64,000 nucleotides of DNA from Diplonema papillatum (GCA_030068145.1 JAPJBO010000092.1:248001-312000), one strand, 5' to 3'. Counted from the stretch's first letter, positions 1 to 10,484 are shown. Notes: generated from the letters alone by a model not told the origin. Numbers and translations: made by a program.

Positions 1-196
1 ATTCGGCAATAATTTCCGCCAATTTTGCCTCGGTGTCGGTTTTAGTCCCTCGGGAGGCCCTCGGGGGGGTTTGCAACCCCTCGCCACTCGCTCCGCTCGT
101 GGCTCGGGGTTGCAAACCCCCCCTCGGGCCTCCCTCGGGACTAAAACCGACACCTCGGCAAAATAAACGGAAATTATCTTGCCGAATAAATGCTTA
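1..196. repeat. Foldback (hairpin) repeat element, copy 1
   Basis: The segment is almost entirely self-complementary: a left arm beginning ATTCGGCAATAATTTCCG is mirrored by a right arm ending in AAATTATCTTGCCGAAT, and the inner blocks (GTCGGTTTTAGTCC against GGACTAAAACCGAC, GGTTTGCAACCCC against GGGGTTGCAAACC) pair around a short central loop. A second, slightly shorter copy lies at 19196-19380. The form suits a MITE-like foldback transposon. The copy may start before the window edge. Confidence 0.85.
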
Positions 197-954
197 GTAT
201 TTGAACGATCCTTCCGGAAGTTCGCGTGACCTGTCAGGAAATCTGTGAAAATCTGCCGACACACCACCACTGCAGCAGTACCGGTATTACCGAGCTCACA
301 AACGCTCGACGCAGCGAGGAATCGAACCAGCGACCATTTTGTTGGTTTGTGCGAAATGAAGAGACAAAATATTTTCGGATTTCTGGCACAAATAGCAGAG
401 CCGTAAGTGCACTCACCAATGGCTCTTTTGGTCCCCGGTTCGAGTCCCGCGGGTGGGAACCGAATGGGCAAATCTAAGAAAACCGTGCTGTAATGGGCAA
501 ATCTAACAAAACCGTGCTGCAATGGGCAAATCTAACAAAACCGTGCTGTACTGGGCAAATCTAACAAAACCGTGCTGTAATGGGCACCAGCCCGAAGATA
601 CGCTGCCACCATGAATCCGCAGACATTCGGCAACCGACTGTTTCTGCGGATGCATGGTGATGACGCATTTGTCGCTGACGACGACGACACCGACACCGAC
701 GATGACGACCTGGAAGCTCCCGACATGAGCATTGTGTGAGGGCATGAGACCTTCAGCACACTGGGCAGTATTCTGCCAAATCATCAAGATTTTCTCAACC
801 CTACCTCTTCTCCTGCACTTGTGTTCATGCGCCGTAACAGGATCGGCAGCCCCTCGGGCTCATGAGCACGGTGGCAGCGGCAAAACAGGTCGGAATCGAG
901 GCGGAGTGCGCTCTTCGACGTGTGTCCACGGAGGGCGAGTCTGGGGCGAGTTGG
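197..954. other. Intergenic, with degenerate tRNA-like B boxes
   Basis: No gene is seen. A B-box match (GGTTCGAGTCC) lies at about 428-438 and an inverted one (GGAATCGAACC) at about 318-328, both without a foldable tRNA around them, so they look like remnants of tRNA-derived repeats. A 29-bp tandem array sits at 463-588. Confidence 0.4.
463..588. repeat. 29-bp tandem repeat, about 4.3 copies
   Basis: The unit starting AATGGGCAAATCTAACAAAA begins at 463, 492, 521 and 550, with a partial fifth start at 579. Copies differ by one or two bases only, so the array is young. Confidence 0.9.
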
Positions 955-1110
955 GCGTCCCTATCTCTTGAACCTGCATCGAAGTGCCTGCCGCTGTTTA
1001 TCACAGCGAATCACGGTCCACCACGGTCTATCAGGTCCATCCCGAGTCCCTAGAGCTGCATCAAATTGCCCGGTGCTGTATTCTTCGGTCTATCACGGTC
1101 GTGCCAATTA
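955..1110. repeat. Dispersed repeat, inverted partner at 11490-11730
   Basis: The stretch from the block GTCCCTATCTCTTGAACCTG through GTCCACCACGGTCTATCAGG to GGTCTATCACGGTC reappears in reverse complement at 11490-11730. There the two conserved blocks are separated by about 90 extra bases. No coding or TIR structure was seen. Confidence 0.75.
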
Positions 1111-2028
1111 GACCGATGTTGTATGACAGATTCCAAGTGAAAACGCGCAACAACCCCCCGCCGAAAACGGTGCAGAAGCATGGGGTCGCCCCCGGCTTCC
1201 AATAAATAACAATAAATAACATGGGTGCTTGTTGAAGCCAAAAATGGAATTTTCTGATGCGCAATCCTCGGACTATTTCGGGTCAAGAAAAGAGACATCA
1301 CGAACCACAGAAAAGGAGAGAGGTGCGTAAACTTGTTTTGGTTGTTACCTGTCTGTGTCAGGAAAACAACCTTCCGGAAAAAGTCTTCGCGTCTTTCTCG
1401 CCAAGATAGAAGACACACCTGCGGAGAAGCCCTTGGTTCGTGTTGATGGGACCGGGGCGAGGCTGAATCGGCGGCTGCGACCGGTGCTTCTGAGTGTGCT
1501 CCGTAAGCTTTTGAAGCATCTGTGTGCGTATTCTCGGGTCTTGTCGCGGCTCTCCGACCATGCGGTGGCCGCCTGGGCCCGTTTTGCGAACGTAACAGTA
1601 GTTATGGGTTTGAACTTGATATGCCGCACGACGCGCAAGCCGCTACCGACTACCTCTTTGCACGTCGTGCCATGCTTCGGTCGCTTCTTGCTCCGCAGTA
1701 CACAACTACTGCACTACAACTCAGCTATCACGCGGTACAACAGACCTGGGGTGGGAGATTCACAAACGCAGCTTGGGTTCGCACGAAAGAAGAAAGCTTG
1801 CACACGCGGCTTTCAGAGACCTCAAAGCTGCCAAGGAACACGCCATGACCATGAGAAATAGGTGGATCTGACGGCAAACCCGGGAATCCTAACCAAACCG
1901 CTGCTTTTCGTTGACCGCACTACCCTGAGCCCAAATCCTGGACGTGGTTTCAGGTGGCAAATTTGGCAAATGATCATGATCAGATGGTCCTACTTGGGCG
2001 GTTCAGTTTCCTCACACATTGCATGTTG
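1111..2028. other. Intergenic, nothing convincing
   Basis: Short open frames exist on the plus strand (about 1355-1861), but they have no recognisable motif and run opposite to every supported gene. I see no RNA gene or repeat structure here. Confidence 0.5.
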
Positions 2029-4137
2029 CTAAAGATAAAAAGATAGTATGCCGTAACGCCAAACAGAATGGGGAGTGAGCGGGCATACGTTGAGGACCGT
2101 CTCGCGCTGCGAGTTCGGGACGTGGGCGGGTTGCGTGGAGTTGTACGTGGGGATGGATCCGCCGGAGGACAGCGCCGAGTTGACGGGGAACAGCGGGAAC
2201 TGCCCGGTGTTCGCGTGCGGGGGTGCGTTGAAGGCGGAGTTGCCGAAGGCGGACGTGTTCGGCTGCGCCGGACCCAGCGGCGACGACGCGCGCAGGATCG
2301 GCGACTTCGACCGGAGCAGCGAGAGCTCGTCGGCCCGCGGGCGCCTCGGCGACGCGGCCGCGACGGGCGGCGCGGGTTCGAACCCGAACGAGTGGTCCGA
2401 AGACCGCCTGGGGTTCGACCCGTAAACGGCGTCGTGAATGCGCTGCGCAAACGCGTTGCCGCCGTCGGGCTTCGGCGGAGGAGCGCCGGCCGACATGACG
2501 ACACGGTCCCCCCCCCTCCCCGGGGTCGCAGGGCGGCTGGAGGGGTCCAAGAACGAGTTCACCGGCGAGGCGGCGACGTTCGCCACCGGCTGGTGCGGCA
2601 CGTTGTACCGGTCCTGGTCCCGCGCGTATACAGACGACCTGAAGTCCATCGGCGGCGCCGGCGGCAGCTGCGCGGGGTACTGCGCGTAGACCTGGGGCGG
2701 CGGGGGGTCCGCCATCAGGAACGGCCGGTCGCCCGCCGAAAAGCTCCGGCGGCGCGCGTCGTCGGCGGCGCTGCCGCTGGCCGAGTGCCCACCCGCGGCG
2801 CCGGACTCGGGCGCCGGCTCCTGCTGGACGATCGGAGGCAGGGGCGACGTGCGCCCTACGGACGTGTGCCCAGACGGCCCCCCCATGCTGTGGCTGCGGG
2901 TGGGCCTGCCCTTCGGCGGGGTGCCGGTCGACCGGTACTCGTCGAGGAGCGCGGCGAACGCCGGCACGAGCGGCGGCTGGCTGATGGGCGGGATCGCGCC
3001 GCTGGGGATGGGGTTCGTCCCGTAAAGCGGCGGGCCGAAGTCCTCGGGCGACGGCGGCCGCGAGCCGTAGGCGGCGGCGGGGTCGAACTTGCCGTCGTTG
3101 CCGAAGAAGTGCGACGGCACCGCCTTCAGCGGCGCCACCGTCGCCGATTCGCTGCCGACCGGGCTGACCCTGCCCCTCGACGACGGGCCCAGCAACGGCG
3201 ACCGCGGGGGGCCGCCCTGCCCAGACCTGTACTGCTGCTGGTGCTTCAGCACCATCCTCTGGAACTCCAAGTTCAGCGCGCAGACCAGGAACTGGTACTG
3301 CAGCTTCGTCTTGACCATCCCGGTCCGTTGGTACTTCAGGATTCGGACCACCTCCTTCACGTTGAGCTCCTTTTCCAACGAGAACAGCGCGAGGCAAACG
3401 TGCATCCCTATAAACACGCCGGTCCTCCCGACCCCCGCACCGCAGTGCACGAGAATAGGGTCCTCGATGGAAGCGTTGCATTTCCCCAGGGTCAGAATGA
3501 TGTCCATCAGCCCCAACGTGGTGCGGGGGACCTCGTCCCGCCAGCCGACGTACTGGAACTGCGTGATATTTCGCGTCATGCGGGTGTCCGAGTTCACCAA
3601 GATCAGGTCGCGTGTGATGACGTCATTCGTCCTGGTTGCTTTGACCAGCCGTACGGTGTACGACTGACGAGGCCGCATCATCCGTTCTGTGTGCTGCGGC
3701 CAGTACGTAGCCGAGTTCTCCTCGGTGGTCAGCATCACTATGAATTTGACCCCGCACTCTGCGACTAATCGCCAGAAGTCGCCGACGGTACCTTCCATGG
3801 GTGCCTGCGTCGCAATGTAGTTGAAGGGCAGGTTAAACAACCTCTTGCCGTCGATGTAGTTCGCGTTGATGTACGTGTTGTCATTCGGGCCGAGACTCGC
3901 TAGCGTGATCTTTGTGTGCTCGTTGGGCAGGACTTTAGGGTTTCGGTTCTTCGGTTGGTTCACGGGCTGGTTCCCAGTGACGAACTCGCCTGGTTTGTCT
4001 TCCATATCCCAGTCCACCTCCATCAACTCCTTGAACTCGGCATCAAGCGGGCAGAGCCCACCGGGGCCCCCGGGTTGCAGCAACGACTGCACGTACCTTT
4101 TGTACTGCGCAGCGAACCGCTCCTGCCATTGACTCAT
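2029..4137 (-). CDS. Classical protein tyrosine phosphatase with disordered C-terminal tail
   Basis: The intronless frame encodes 702 residues. Residues about 25-295 form a PTP domain that should hydrolyse phosphotyrosine. Visible motifs are a KNRNP variant of the KNRY motif (63-67), the NANYIDG substrate-loop region (91-97), a WPD-type loop reading GWRDEVP with the general acid at Asp201, the P-loop HCGAGVGRTG (231-240) with nucleophile Cys232 and Arg238, and a Q-loop ending LQYQF with Gln280. All catalytic residues are present, so activity is likely. Residues about 300-700 are rich in Pro, Ser, Ala and Gly, with no domain recognised and no TM segment, suggesting a cytosolic enzyme with a regulatory tail. 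The ATG at 4135-4137 lies 1 nt after an AG, as expected for a trans-splice acceptor. Very high GC creates long antisense frames here that are shadows. Confidence 0.93.
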   Translation of the reverse strand: MSQWQERFAAQYKRYVQSLLQPGGPGGLCPLDAEFKELMEVDWDMEDKPGEFVTGNQPVNQPKNRNPKVLPNEHTKITLASLGPNDNTYINANYIDGKRLFNLPFNYIATQAPMEGTVGDFWRLVAECGVKFIVMLTTEENSATYWPQHTERMMRPRQSYTVRLVKATRTNDVITRDLILVNSDTRMTRNITQFQYVGWRDEVPRTTLGLMDIILTLGKCNASIEDPILVHCGAGVGRTGVFIGMHVCLALFSLEKELNVKEVVRILKYQRTGMVKTKLQYQFLVCALNLEFQRMVLKHQQQYRSGQGGPPRSPLLGPSSRGRVSPVGSESATVAPLKAVPSHFFGNDGKFDPAAAYGSRPPSPEDFGPPLYGTNPIPSGAIPPISQPPLVPAFAALLDEYRSTGTPPKGRPTRSHSMGGPSGHTSVGRTSPLPPIVQQEPAPESGAAGGHSASGSAADDARRRSFSAGDRPFLMADPPPPQVYAQYPAQLPPAPPMDFRSSVYARDQDRYNVPHQPVANVAASPVNSFLDPSSRPATPGRGGDRVVMSAGAPPPKPDGGNAFAQRIHDAVYGSNPRRSSDHSFGFEPAPPVAAASPRRPRADELSLLRSKSPILRASSPLGPAQPNTSAFGNSAFNAPPHANTGQFPLFPVNSALSSGGSIPTYNSTQPAHVPNSQRETVLNVCPLTPHSVWRYGILSFYL

Positions 4138-5245
4138 CCTGCGACGAAGCGGCGGTGAATCGCCTTGATCGGTGCGGCCTCGGTTTCCAAGGAAGACCGC
4201 GCCAGCTTTTGCTTGACAATTCTGCTGACTTCTTCCTCCGGGTGGCAGGAAGGAGGGGGGGAAAGGGTGTGTCGGTGTGTCGGTGCGTCAGGGCGCCTCG
4301 CTCCCCCCGCCCGCCCGCTCCCCCCGTGCAGCCTTCTTGTGTTTTACTTCGAGTTTCCGGCGATCATTCATGTCTTCCGAGACATGAATGATCAGAAGTA
4401 TGATAGAAGCGCTGTCGGGCCAACCCCACTTTTCCGGGGCCCGAATAAGCATGAGGAAGGAAGTTCTGGGCACAGCCTCAACAGTGACAGAATGAGCAAA
4501 GAAGCGTGAATAGGATCCACAATTTTGCCTAAATATCCCACACGTGGGATGGCACCCTAAGCAGTTTTTTGATAAGTGGGCTGGCATGTAAGCCGTGTTT
4601 TTCTTTCTTCTAGCGTTTACTCCTTGCCCACTGCCTCATTTTCTGGGCCTGCTAATGAGTACTGCGCGCAAGTAACTGAGAAAGCGTGAGGTCTACTGGT
4701 TGCTGTGCACGGTCCGAATTCGGTTGGAAAACAATTCGGGTGACCTGTGCTTCAAGTGGGCAACGGGGGGCAACGATTCGAATCCGGGTGGAAGCGGAGC
4801 TAGCAGGTCGCGCACTCGCGCAGGCACATTTTGGGTGCACCAGCACTTGCCGCGGAGAACAAGGGCTTCAAGAGCTGGCACCGCAGAAACAGATAACGGG
4901 GTATCAATTCTGTGACGGTTCGGTGATGCGTCTCCCACCCCCCTTGGGGGGCGAGTTTGTAGACGGCAAGATGCACCTGACCACTGTCCGAATTGCAACC
5001 CAAGCCAGGTTTTCGAACGAAAGTCTGTTTCGGTCGCGCTCTGATCACAGTTTCTTGTCGCGACCTTTTCGTGAGATCAAGCAAGCGAGAATCGCCAGCC
5101 GTGATCAGCCATACAGTTCATTCGAACGAGCAAAGCATCGGCGGAACGCGAGAATCCACATCGAGGGGGTGCCCCCCCGGCGCTTTCAGCGCTAGCCTCT
5201 GTTGGCGTCTCACTTCGCACCGAGCCGGGCTATAAAGGACCATTC
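4138..5245. other. Intergenic, upstream of the phosphatase
   Basis: It contains a short hairpin (TTCATGTCTTCCGAGACATGAA at about 4366-4387) and an isolated B-box-like GATTCGAATCC near 4774. No gene is supported. Confidence 0.4.
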
Positions 5246-5496
5246 CGTCTCTGACGACAGTAGTATCACTCATTCCACGAAAAAGTGTCACAGATTTTCC
5301 GTCTGAAAAGCAGTCCGTTTTGGGTCAAATTTTTGGAATTTTTGGGAAATTTTTTTTGGGATGGAAAGAGCTATCCCTGGCTATTATGGGCAAGCAATCA
5401 GCTCGCGTGGCGACCAAAATCTGACCAAAATCTGGCGTGCAGATGGACAACAGGTCGGTTTTGGGGCTGTTTCAAAAACCCCAAAAAACGATTTTC

Positions 5497-5565
5497 GGCG
5501 GGAATCGAACCACCGACCCCCAAACCCCTGTGTGGGTGTGGTAACCTCTGGACCATGGGCTAAAA
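5497..5565 (-). repeat. tRNA-like (SINE-type) unit
   Basis: On the minus strand an A-box-like TGGTCCAGAGGTTA precedes a perfect B box GGTTCGATTCC, followed by a T6 run. The acceptor and T stems do not pair well, so this is a tRNA-derived repeat rather than a working tRNA. Confidence 0.5.
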
Positions 5566-5764
5566 AAACGGCGGAGAAATCTTTTGTTCACTGCGGAGTG
5601 AGAATTTTGGACTCATTTTGAGTTCTTCGCAAACCGGGCGAAATAAGCTCCCAGAGGGCAGAAATACCGTCCTGGGACACTGGAAACGAGTAAATGACGA
5701 TCTCGCACTTTCCGATAAGAATTCCAACTGAGCAGGCGCTAAAAGCGAATTTTGGCCCGAGGTT

Positions 5765-5840
5765 TGGCAACATAGCCTAACGGTTACCGCACCCTCCTGG
5801 GCCCCCGTAGGCCTTGGTTCGATTCCCCCGGTCCGAATTT
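5765..5840 (+). repeat. tRNA-like (SINE-type) unit
   Basis: The A box TAGCCTAACGG and B box GGTTCGATTCC both match the Pol III consensus at normal spacing (about 34 nt), and a T-run of about 12 follows. The 7-nt acceptor arms do not pair, which argues against a functional tRNA. Confidence 0.5.
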
Positions 5841-6232
5841 TTTTTTTTTGCGATTTTTCGGTGTGAAAAGCAGCCGTCTGGAAACTATTTTCGAGGTCTT
5901 TTTGGGAAATCTTTTGGTTTTCGAGTAGTTCTGGGATGCGCGATTATGGGCAAGCTGCCAGCTAGCCCAGCGATCAAAATCTGACCCCCTCCTGGATGCA
6001 GAGAGAAAAAAAACCGATCTCCAGGACCCCATTTTTTCGGGTGCCGACCTCCATTTCCGGGGGGGGGTCGGTCAAATTTTTTATCCGACCAAATATTCGG
6101 AAAGCCCTGTCCTCAACGGATTCAAACGTCCTCAAAATCTCGAAACCGACCATTTTTGGACCTGCAGATGGAAATTTTCGGCAGAAGTCCGAAAAAAGCC
6201 GAAATCTGTGACACTTTTTCGTGGAATGAGTG

Positions 6233-6373
6233 GTATACATCTACCCCGCGGCAAATCCAGGAGGCGACGCAAGAAAGCCAGGGATGGTCCTTCATAGCCC
6301 GGCTCGGCTTTCTTGCGTCATAGCTCGGCATTCTTGCGTCGCCTCCTGGATTTGCCGCGGGGTAGATGTATAC
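6233..6373. repeat. Foldback hairpin repeat
   Basis: The left arm GTATACATCTACCCCGCGGC continuing through AAATCCAGGAGGCGACGCAA is repeated in perfect reverse complement at 6327-6373. The loop is about 45 nt. It abuts the 968-bp TIR element. Confidence 0.85.
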
Positions 6374-6462
6374 TACTGTGGTCAGAGACGGAGAGCACGC
6401 GGCAGGCAACCGGTTGCCTACGATGAAAGCGAATGGTATGAATTAAACTGGGTAAGTTCGGT

Positions 6463-8922
6463 TTAGTTGATCAGTTTTTCGATTGCGTGGTCAACCGACT
6501 GACCACGCTGGATCAGCTCTTCGAGTTGAGCGCAGAGGGCGACTGCGTCGCGGACTTTGGCTGCGAGGTCGACGAGAGATAGACCCATCTTCAAGTCGGA
6601 ATACAGAACCACGACTCCATCGGAGTCGAGGAATCGAGTGGTCGGCGACACCACCGGGTGTGAGTACCCCGCCGCCGCGAACAGCTTGCGCGACCCGGCA
6701 GGGAGGCCGTAGTAGTCGGCCGATACGAAATCGCCAAGGGGGCAGCACTCCAGCACGAGTACGTCCAGCAGTTCGTCAAACCGCTTGTGCACGCTGAGCT
6801 GTGGGATGCAAAGCGCGAAGCCTGCCGTCGCCGCGGCACCGAGATTGGCTGGATGGCTGGTCAGCCACCCGAGCGAGTCATCCGACGCAAACGGAAGATC
6901 GAGCTTTTGTAGCTCGCCGCCCAAGTCAGCGGCGGTGGCGACGATGTGCTTGAGCCCGACGCCGAAGTCGCCCTCCGTCCCGAAGCACCGCAGCTGGATG
7001 TGCTCGTACACGTTCACCCACAGCGCGAGCAGGACGCTGGGCGGCGGCCCGGCGCAGGTGCCGTCCTGTTTCTGCCCCACGACCAGAGGCTTCTGCGCCC
7101 CGGTCTCCGCGACCCAGCTCCGCTCGTGCGGCTCCGCGTACTTCAACTCGCCCGACCCGCCGTCGATCGGTTCCGACAGCCAGAACGACCGCCCGTCGGG
7201 CCAGTCGCGGTCCATGTTCAACTTTGAGTCGTACTCGTTCCCCCGCAGCGCCGGCGGCACCGCGACCCAGTGCCGCAGCCGCCGCAGCGCGTCCTCCGCC
7301 GCCGCCGAACCGCCCGCCTCGCCACCGTCCGGGCCGAAGGTCGACCGGAGCTGGCCCAGGTCCACCTCGCACAGACGCTTCGCCTGCGCCAACGCCTTGC
7401 GGACCGACGTGTTCACGAGCCGGCGCTCGCCGCGCCGGATTTTGCACGGAAACGAAATGCCTGCGGGGCAGGAGGAAATGAATGTGGTTTTGCGGGTTTC
7501 CCAGGCACAGATTCACCAAGAGCCAATATATGCACGCTCTGAACGGGGGGTTTTGGCGTCACTGCATGCAGTTCGGCACTGTGCGCAACTGGCCTGAAGT
7601 CGAGATCAAGGCCCACCCCTTTGATACAGAGGGGGATTGCGAGAACGTGCTTTGGAATGGGTATGTGCTCAACACCGCATTGGTCCCGTCTGCGCCGTGC
7701 TTCGGTCCTTTAAGCCACGGACACATAAGGCGGACCATCATCAGCGCGGAACCTGAGTGTCTGCAGACAGGACTGCGGTGTGAGTCTGGTTTGATAGAGG
7801 GGGGGGGTCGGGGATCGCCCCCGGCGAACAGTACGGTACGCGGTTGGTTGGGTGGAGGGACGGATACGTACACGAAAATCCAGCTTACAGGTACAACGGA
7901 CAAAGTCAAAAAGCAAGATCGGCTATGGGAACAAGTGGCGACAAGCGATTGATCTCGACTTCAGGCCAGTTGCACTGCGGTGCTCTCTTCCGATGGAGTG
8001 CTTCTCCCTTGCCAATTGCAGGTGGTTCGCGCAGTCCGTCGATGACGATTCCCCTTCTGCCTCTACCACTCGACCTCTAAAACCCGACCTCGCCGGATCC
8101 CAGCTCGACGCAGCAGTGCACTCGACCGCCCAGCCTGAGGCCGCAACCGTCTACTCCGACTCCTGACCCCACAGTGGCCCGACACCTACAACTTGTAGTG
8201 TCTTCTCGTTGAACGGTGGTATTTGAGTGCGGCACGGTGTTTCCTTTGTTTCTGCGCACGGGCGGAACTCGCCTGCTCGGTAAGTTTCATGCAGTACGCC
8301 GCCAATAATTTTTAATACCAACAGTTGTTGACACAGCAGTAGTAGTATTGTTAACACCAAAAAAAAAAAGGATACCGCTAACACTCCGTTCAAGGGTGAT
8401 GAAGTAGCCGAGCATGATGTCGCTGTTCTGACTAACAGCGTACGCGGACAAAGGGCGGGGCAGCGAAGATACCGTCGCGGGGTACAGGGCAGACGGGTCG
8501 AAGGTGGGGTGTCGAGCTTGGATGACTGGGAGAAACAGCTCGGAGAACACCGAGTAGCAGTGGCTGTCGGTGGCGACACAGCCGCAGGAGTGGGAGAAGC
8601 GGTACTCCGGGATGTCAACCGCGAGCTGGATGAGGTCGTCGACGACGGCGCCCTCCGGTGTCCTGTAGCTGCACATGGCCTCGTAAATCTCGCGGGTCAG
8701 GACTTTGGCAGCCAAGCTGAAGCAGTCGTCGAACTTGGGGTAGTTCACGTTTCCCTCGAGCTCCGCCGTCTCGCGCCTCTTTTCCTGCAGCACGTTCGTG
8801 CACTCGCCGATGATGAACAACAGCGGGTTGTAAGGCTCGTACCGCAGCAGCTTCTCGATGATGTCGTCAAACAGCTCCGGCAGGCGGTGCGACGCCAGAT
8901 ACGGCCGCGTCGCGAACGCCAT
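6463..8922 (-). CDS. Phosphagen kinase-like pseudoenzyme with N-terminal RIIa/DPY-30-type docking domain (2 exons)
   Basis: Exon 1 is 8922-8376 and exon 2 is 7460-6463, giving 514 codons. The donor is GTATCC, the acceptor CCGCAG and the phase fits. Residues 5-48 resemble an RIIa/DPY-30 dimerisation-docking helix pair (YLASHRLPELFDDII, YEPYNPLLFII), a module used to attach proteins in cilia and to A-kinase anchors. Residues about 65-150 match the phosphagen kinase N-domain (YSVFSELFLPVI). The catalytic domain follows: RRGERRLV across the exon junction region, DWPDGR at 268-273, WVNVYEH at 330-336, WLTSHPANLG at 381-390. Key residues are lost: the SSRVR arginine motif reads GYFIT (172-176), NEED reads NVYE, the reactive Cys is His385, and the RAS-V-H arginine is gone. 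About 45 extra residues precede WVN. I infer a catalytically dead scaffold or regulator, perhaps flagellar. The ATG directly follows an AG. Confidence 0.88.
7583..7973. mobile_element. Intronic inverted-repeat element
   Basis: The left arm GCAACTGGCCTGAAGTCGAG and the right arm CTCGACTTCAGGCCAGTTGC are exact reverse complements, about 390 bp apart. The interior holds a repeat also found at 35609-35735. There is no coding capacity. Confidence 0.7.
7643..7766. repeat. Dispersed repeat, copy in intron
   Basis: The block TTTAAGCCACGGACACATAA and its flanks, about 120 bp, recur at 35609-35735 at roughly 90% identity by eye and in the same orientation. Confidence 0.8.
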
Positions 8923-9835
8923 CTTCCAAAAACTCGGCACAAAACAATCGGTAGGGTTGCTGCGCAGCAGAACCCCGTATTTAAAACAGATACACCGTCA
9001 GAATCCCTTTCGTGGGTCAATTCTACGACAGGCGCTTCGCTTTGTGGTTGTGGGTGGCCGATGCGGCGCACCGTCGCATTGGATTTGAGGTCGGGAATTC
9101 CTGGGGGCCGCGGGTTCGTTAAAAAAGTGTGGAAAAAGACAGGCTTCGATTTGGTTTTGTGCGACCACCCACCTGTTGCAGGGATGCCGGAGCATATATG
9201 GGTGCGCTCCTATGTGATGTGGCGGACGCTTTGAGTTGCTCGAGAGCTGCCCCACGGTGTCCCAGATTTCAATCAAAAATCCTTGACCTGGGTGCATTTT
9301 TTTCGGAGTTTACGTACCTTGCAGAAAGCCGTGATCCTGGTGCTTGCCCACGCCTTGGAGGGCGTTCGCCTGCTCAAGAATCAGCTCGACCCTTAGATGT
9401 ACGCGAGGTAGGACGTATGAGTAACCTGGGATATCCCCCCAAGGTGTCCCAGATTTTCCCCGGTCTGCCATTTACCCGTTCAGCTTTGGAGTGTTCAGCT
9501 AGAAAAGCTGGACGACGCGCGACTTCGCAGTGTTGCAGCAGTGAACTGTGTGTCCTTCAGACCGGATGACAGGTTCGAGTGCTTTCGAGCTTTCTCTCAT
9601 CGTCTTAGTGTGCGGTTGCGTGCACCGACGACTGAGCCACGCCGTGCTTTCGCTGGACACTGTGCGCTTCGGCGGAAAATTGTGGGGACAAAAATGTGGT
9701 CTACCCGCTGATGACCGCAGAGTGGACGTCAGAGAAGCACAGCCGACTCTCTCCCTCTAGCATGGAAATGGTATACGGGAGAGCAGCGCGGCGGCCGGGA
9801 ACAGTGAGTTTGTTGTCCTAGTGAGCTCTATACTT

Positions 9836-9836
<1 letters not shown>

Positions 9837-9872
<36 letters not shown>
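9837..9872. repeat. Poly(A) tract, 36 bp
   Basis: An uninterrupted A36 run. I could not find a retrogene or a target-site duplication around it. Confidence 0.9.
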
Positions 9873-9874
<2 letters not shown>

Positions 9875-10027
9875 GAATGTAGGCTGGAAACAGCAAATGC
9901 ACCCCTAACGGGCGAGGGGAGAGATTCTTTGACGGAATTCTGCAAACAGCTGGGGCACGGATGTGTGTCTTGTTTTGGGATTCAGGTGTGTGTTGTTTTG
10001 AAACCGGTGCTTGAAGACAGGAGGTTG

Positions 10028-10165
10028 TAACAGCCCGCTTGTCACTTTCGCCAGTCGGCTTTGGGTTTCCGACACGCTGTTTTTGGGTCCTGTCCTGTGA
10101 CTCCTCTCCGAAGGGTAGGAGGGGCGGGATCCTTCGAGGGACGGATAGAGCCGTGGAGGCTGTAC
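10028..10165. repeat. Dispersed repeat, related copy at 15076-15175
   Basis: The shared block TGTCACTTTCGCCAGTCG, then a TTTCGACAC-type block and GGGACGGATAGAG, occurs in the same order and orientation at 15076-15175 inside the EF-hand gene's intron. The copies are diverged and carry indels. Confidence 0.65.
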
Positions 10166-10484
10166 TGGTTTCGACTGGCGGTGACGCAGTCTGGCCATTG
10201 TGTAGCGCACCTTTCGCACAAAATGGTACACCACAGGCGGAACTAGCTGGGCGGAGCGTACCAGGATATTTGAGCGCGGTCGACCCCATCGTGCACTTCC
10301 TGGCACACGAGCAGCCAAATCTGGACGGCAGCTGGTAGTGAAGTTGCCGTAGGCTTTCAGCTGTCAGCCTGTCGTGCACCTGGTGCACGCCGCAAACCTG
10401 CAAACGCCAATGAGCATCGGCGCTGTCGCAAACTTGGCAGCAAACTTGGCACGGTGGTAACCGGACGGAGCCGGCGACTGGAGA

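Larger units (their letters stand above)
5268..6235. mobile_element. 968-bp non-autonomous TIR element with internal tRNA-like units
   Basis: The left end CACTCATTCCACGAAAAAGT is the exact reverse complement of the right end ACTTTTTCGTGGAATGAGTG; the TIRs extend to about 31 bp including TGTCACAGATTT. GTAT stands directly outside both ends and could be a 4-bp target-site duplication. Two tRNA-like Pol III promoter units lie inside in opposite orientation. Confidence 0.75.
5246..6394. mobile_element. Nested inverted-repeat element
   Basis: The outer ends are complementary: CCGTCTCTGACGACAGTAGT (5246-5265) against its near-reverse-complement ending at 6394. Inside lie a 968-bp unit with its own TIRs (5268-6235) and a separate foldback hairpin (6233-6373). 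The arrangement looks like one element inserted in or beside another. No transposase frame is present, so all parts are non-autonomous. Confidence 0.7.
7461..8375 (-). other. Intron of the phosphagen kinase-like gene, repeat-filled
   Basis: The 915-bp intron runs from GTATCC to CCGCAG on the minus strand. It carries an internal inverted-repeat element (7583-7973) and a unit shared with 35609-35735. Exon joining restores the family alignment (RSVSG joined to ISFPCKIRRGERR), which is the main support for these splice sites. Confidence 0.8.
8923..10484. other. Intergenic with poly(A) tract
   Basis: No gene is supported. A run of 36 A lies at 9837-9872 and could mark a retroposed sequence or simple slippage. 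A dispersed repeat begins at about 10028. Confidence 0.5.

Noticed and set aside
463-588. CRISPR array
   Set aside because: Head-to-tail tandem repeat without spacers, in a eukaryotic context; the same holds for the other short arrays.
1355-1861. Plus-strand gene of 168 aa
   Set aside because: No recognisable domain in any frame, wrong orientation relative to all neighbours.
2012-3768. Long open frames (489 aa minus, 566 aa plus) overlapping the phosphatase
   Set aside because: They are Arg/Ala/Pro-rich translations of the other frames of a very GC-rich gene and lack any motif; the phosphatase frame has all catalytic residues.
5765-5840. Functional tRNA gene
   Set aside because: A and B boxes are good but acceptor and T stems do not pair; more likely a tRNA-derived repeat.
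9837-9872. Processed retrogene ending in poly(A)
   Set aside because: No gene-like sequence upstream and no target-site duplication could be found; the run alone is not sufficient.
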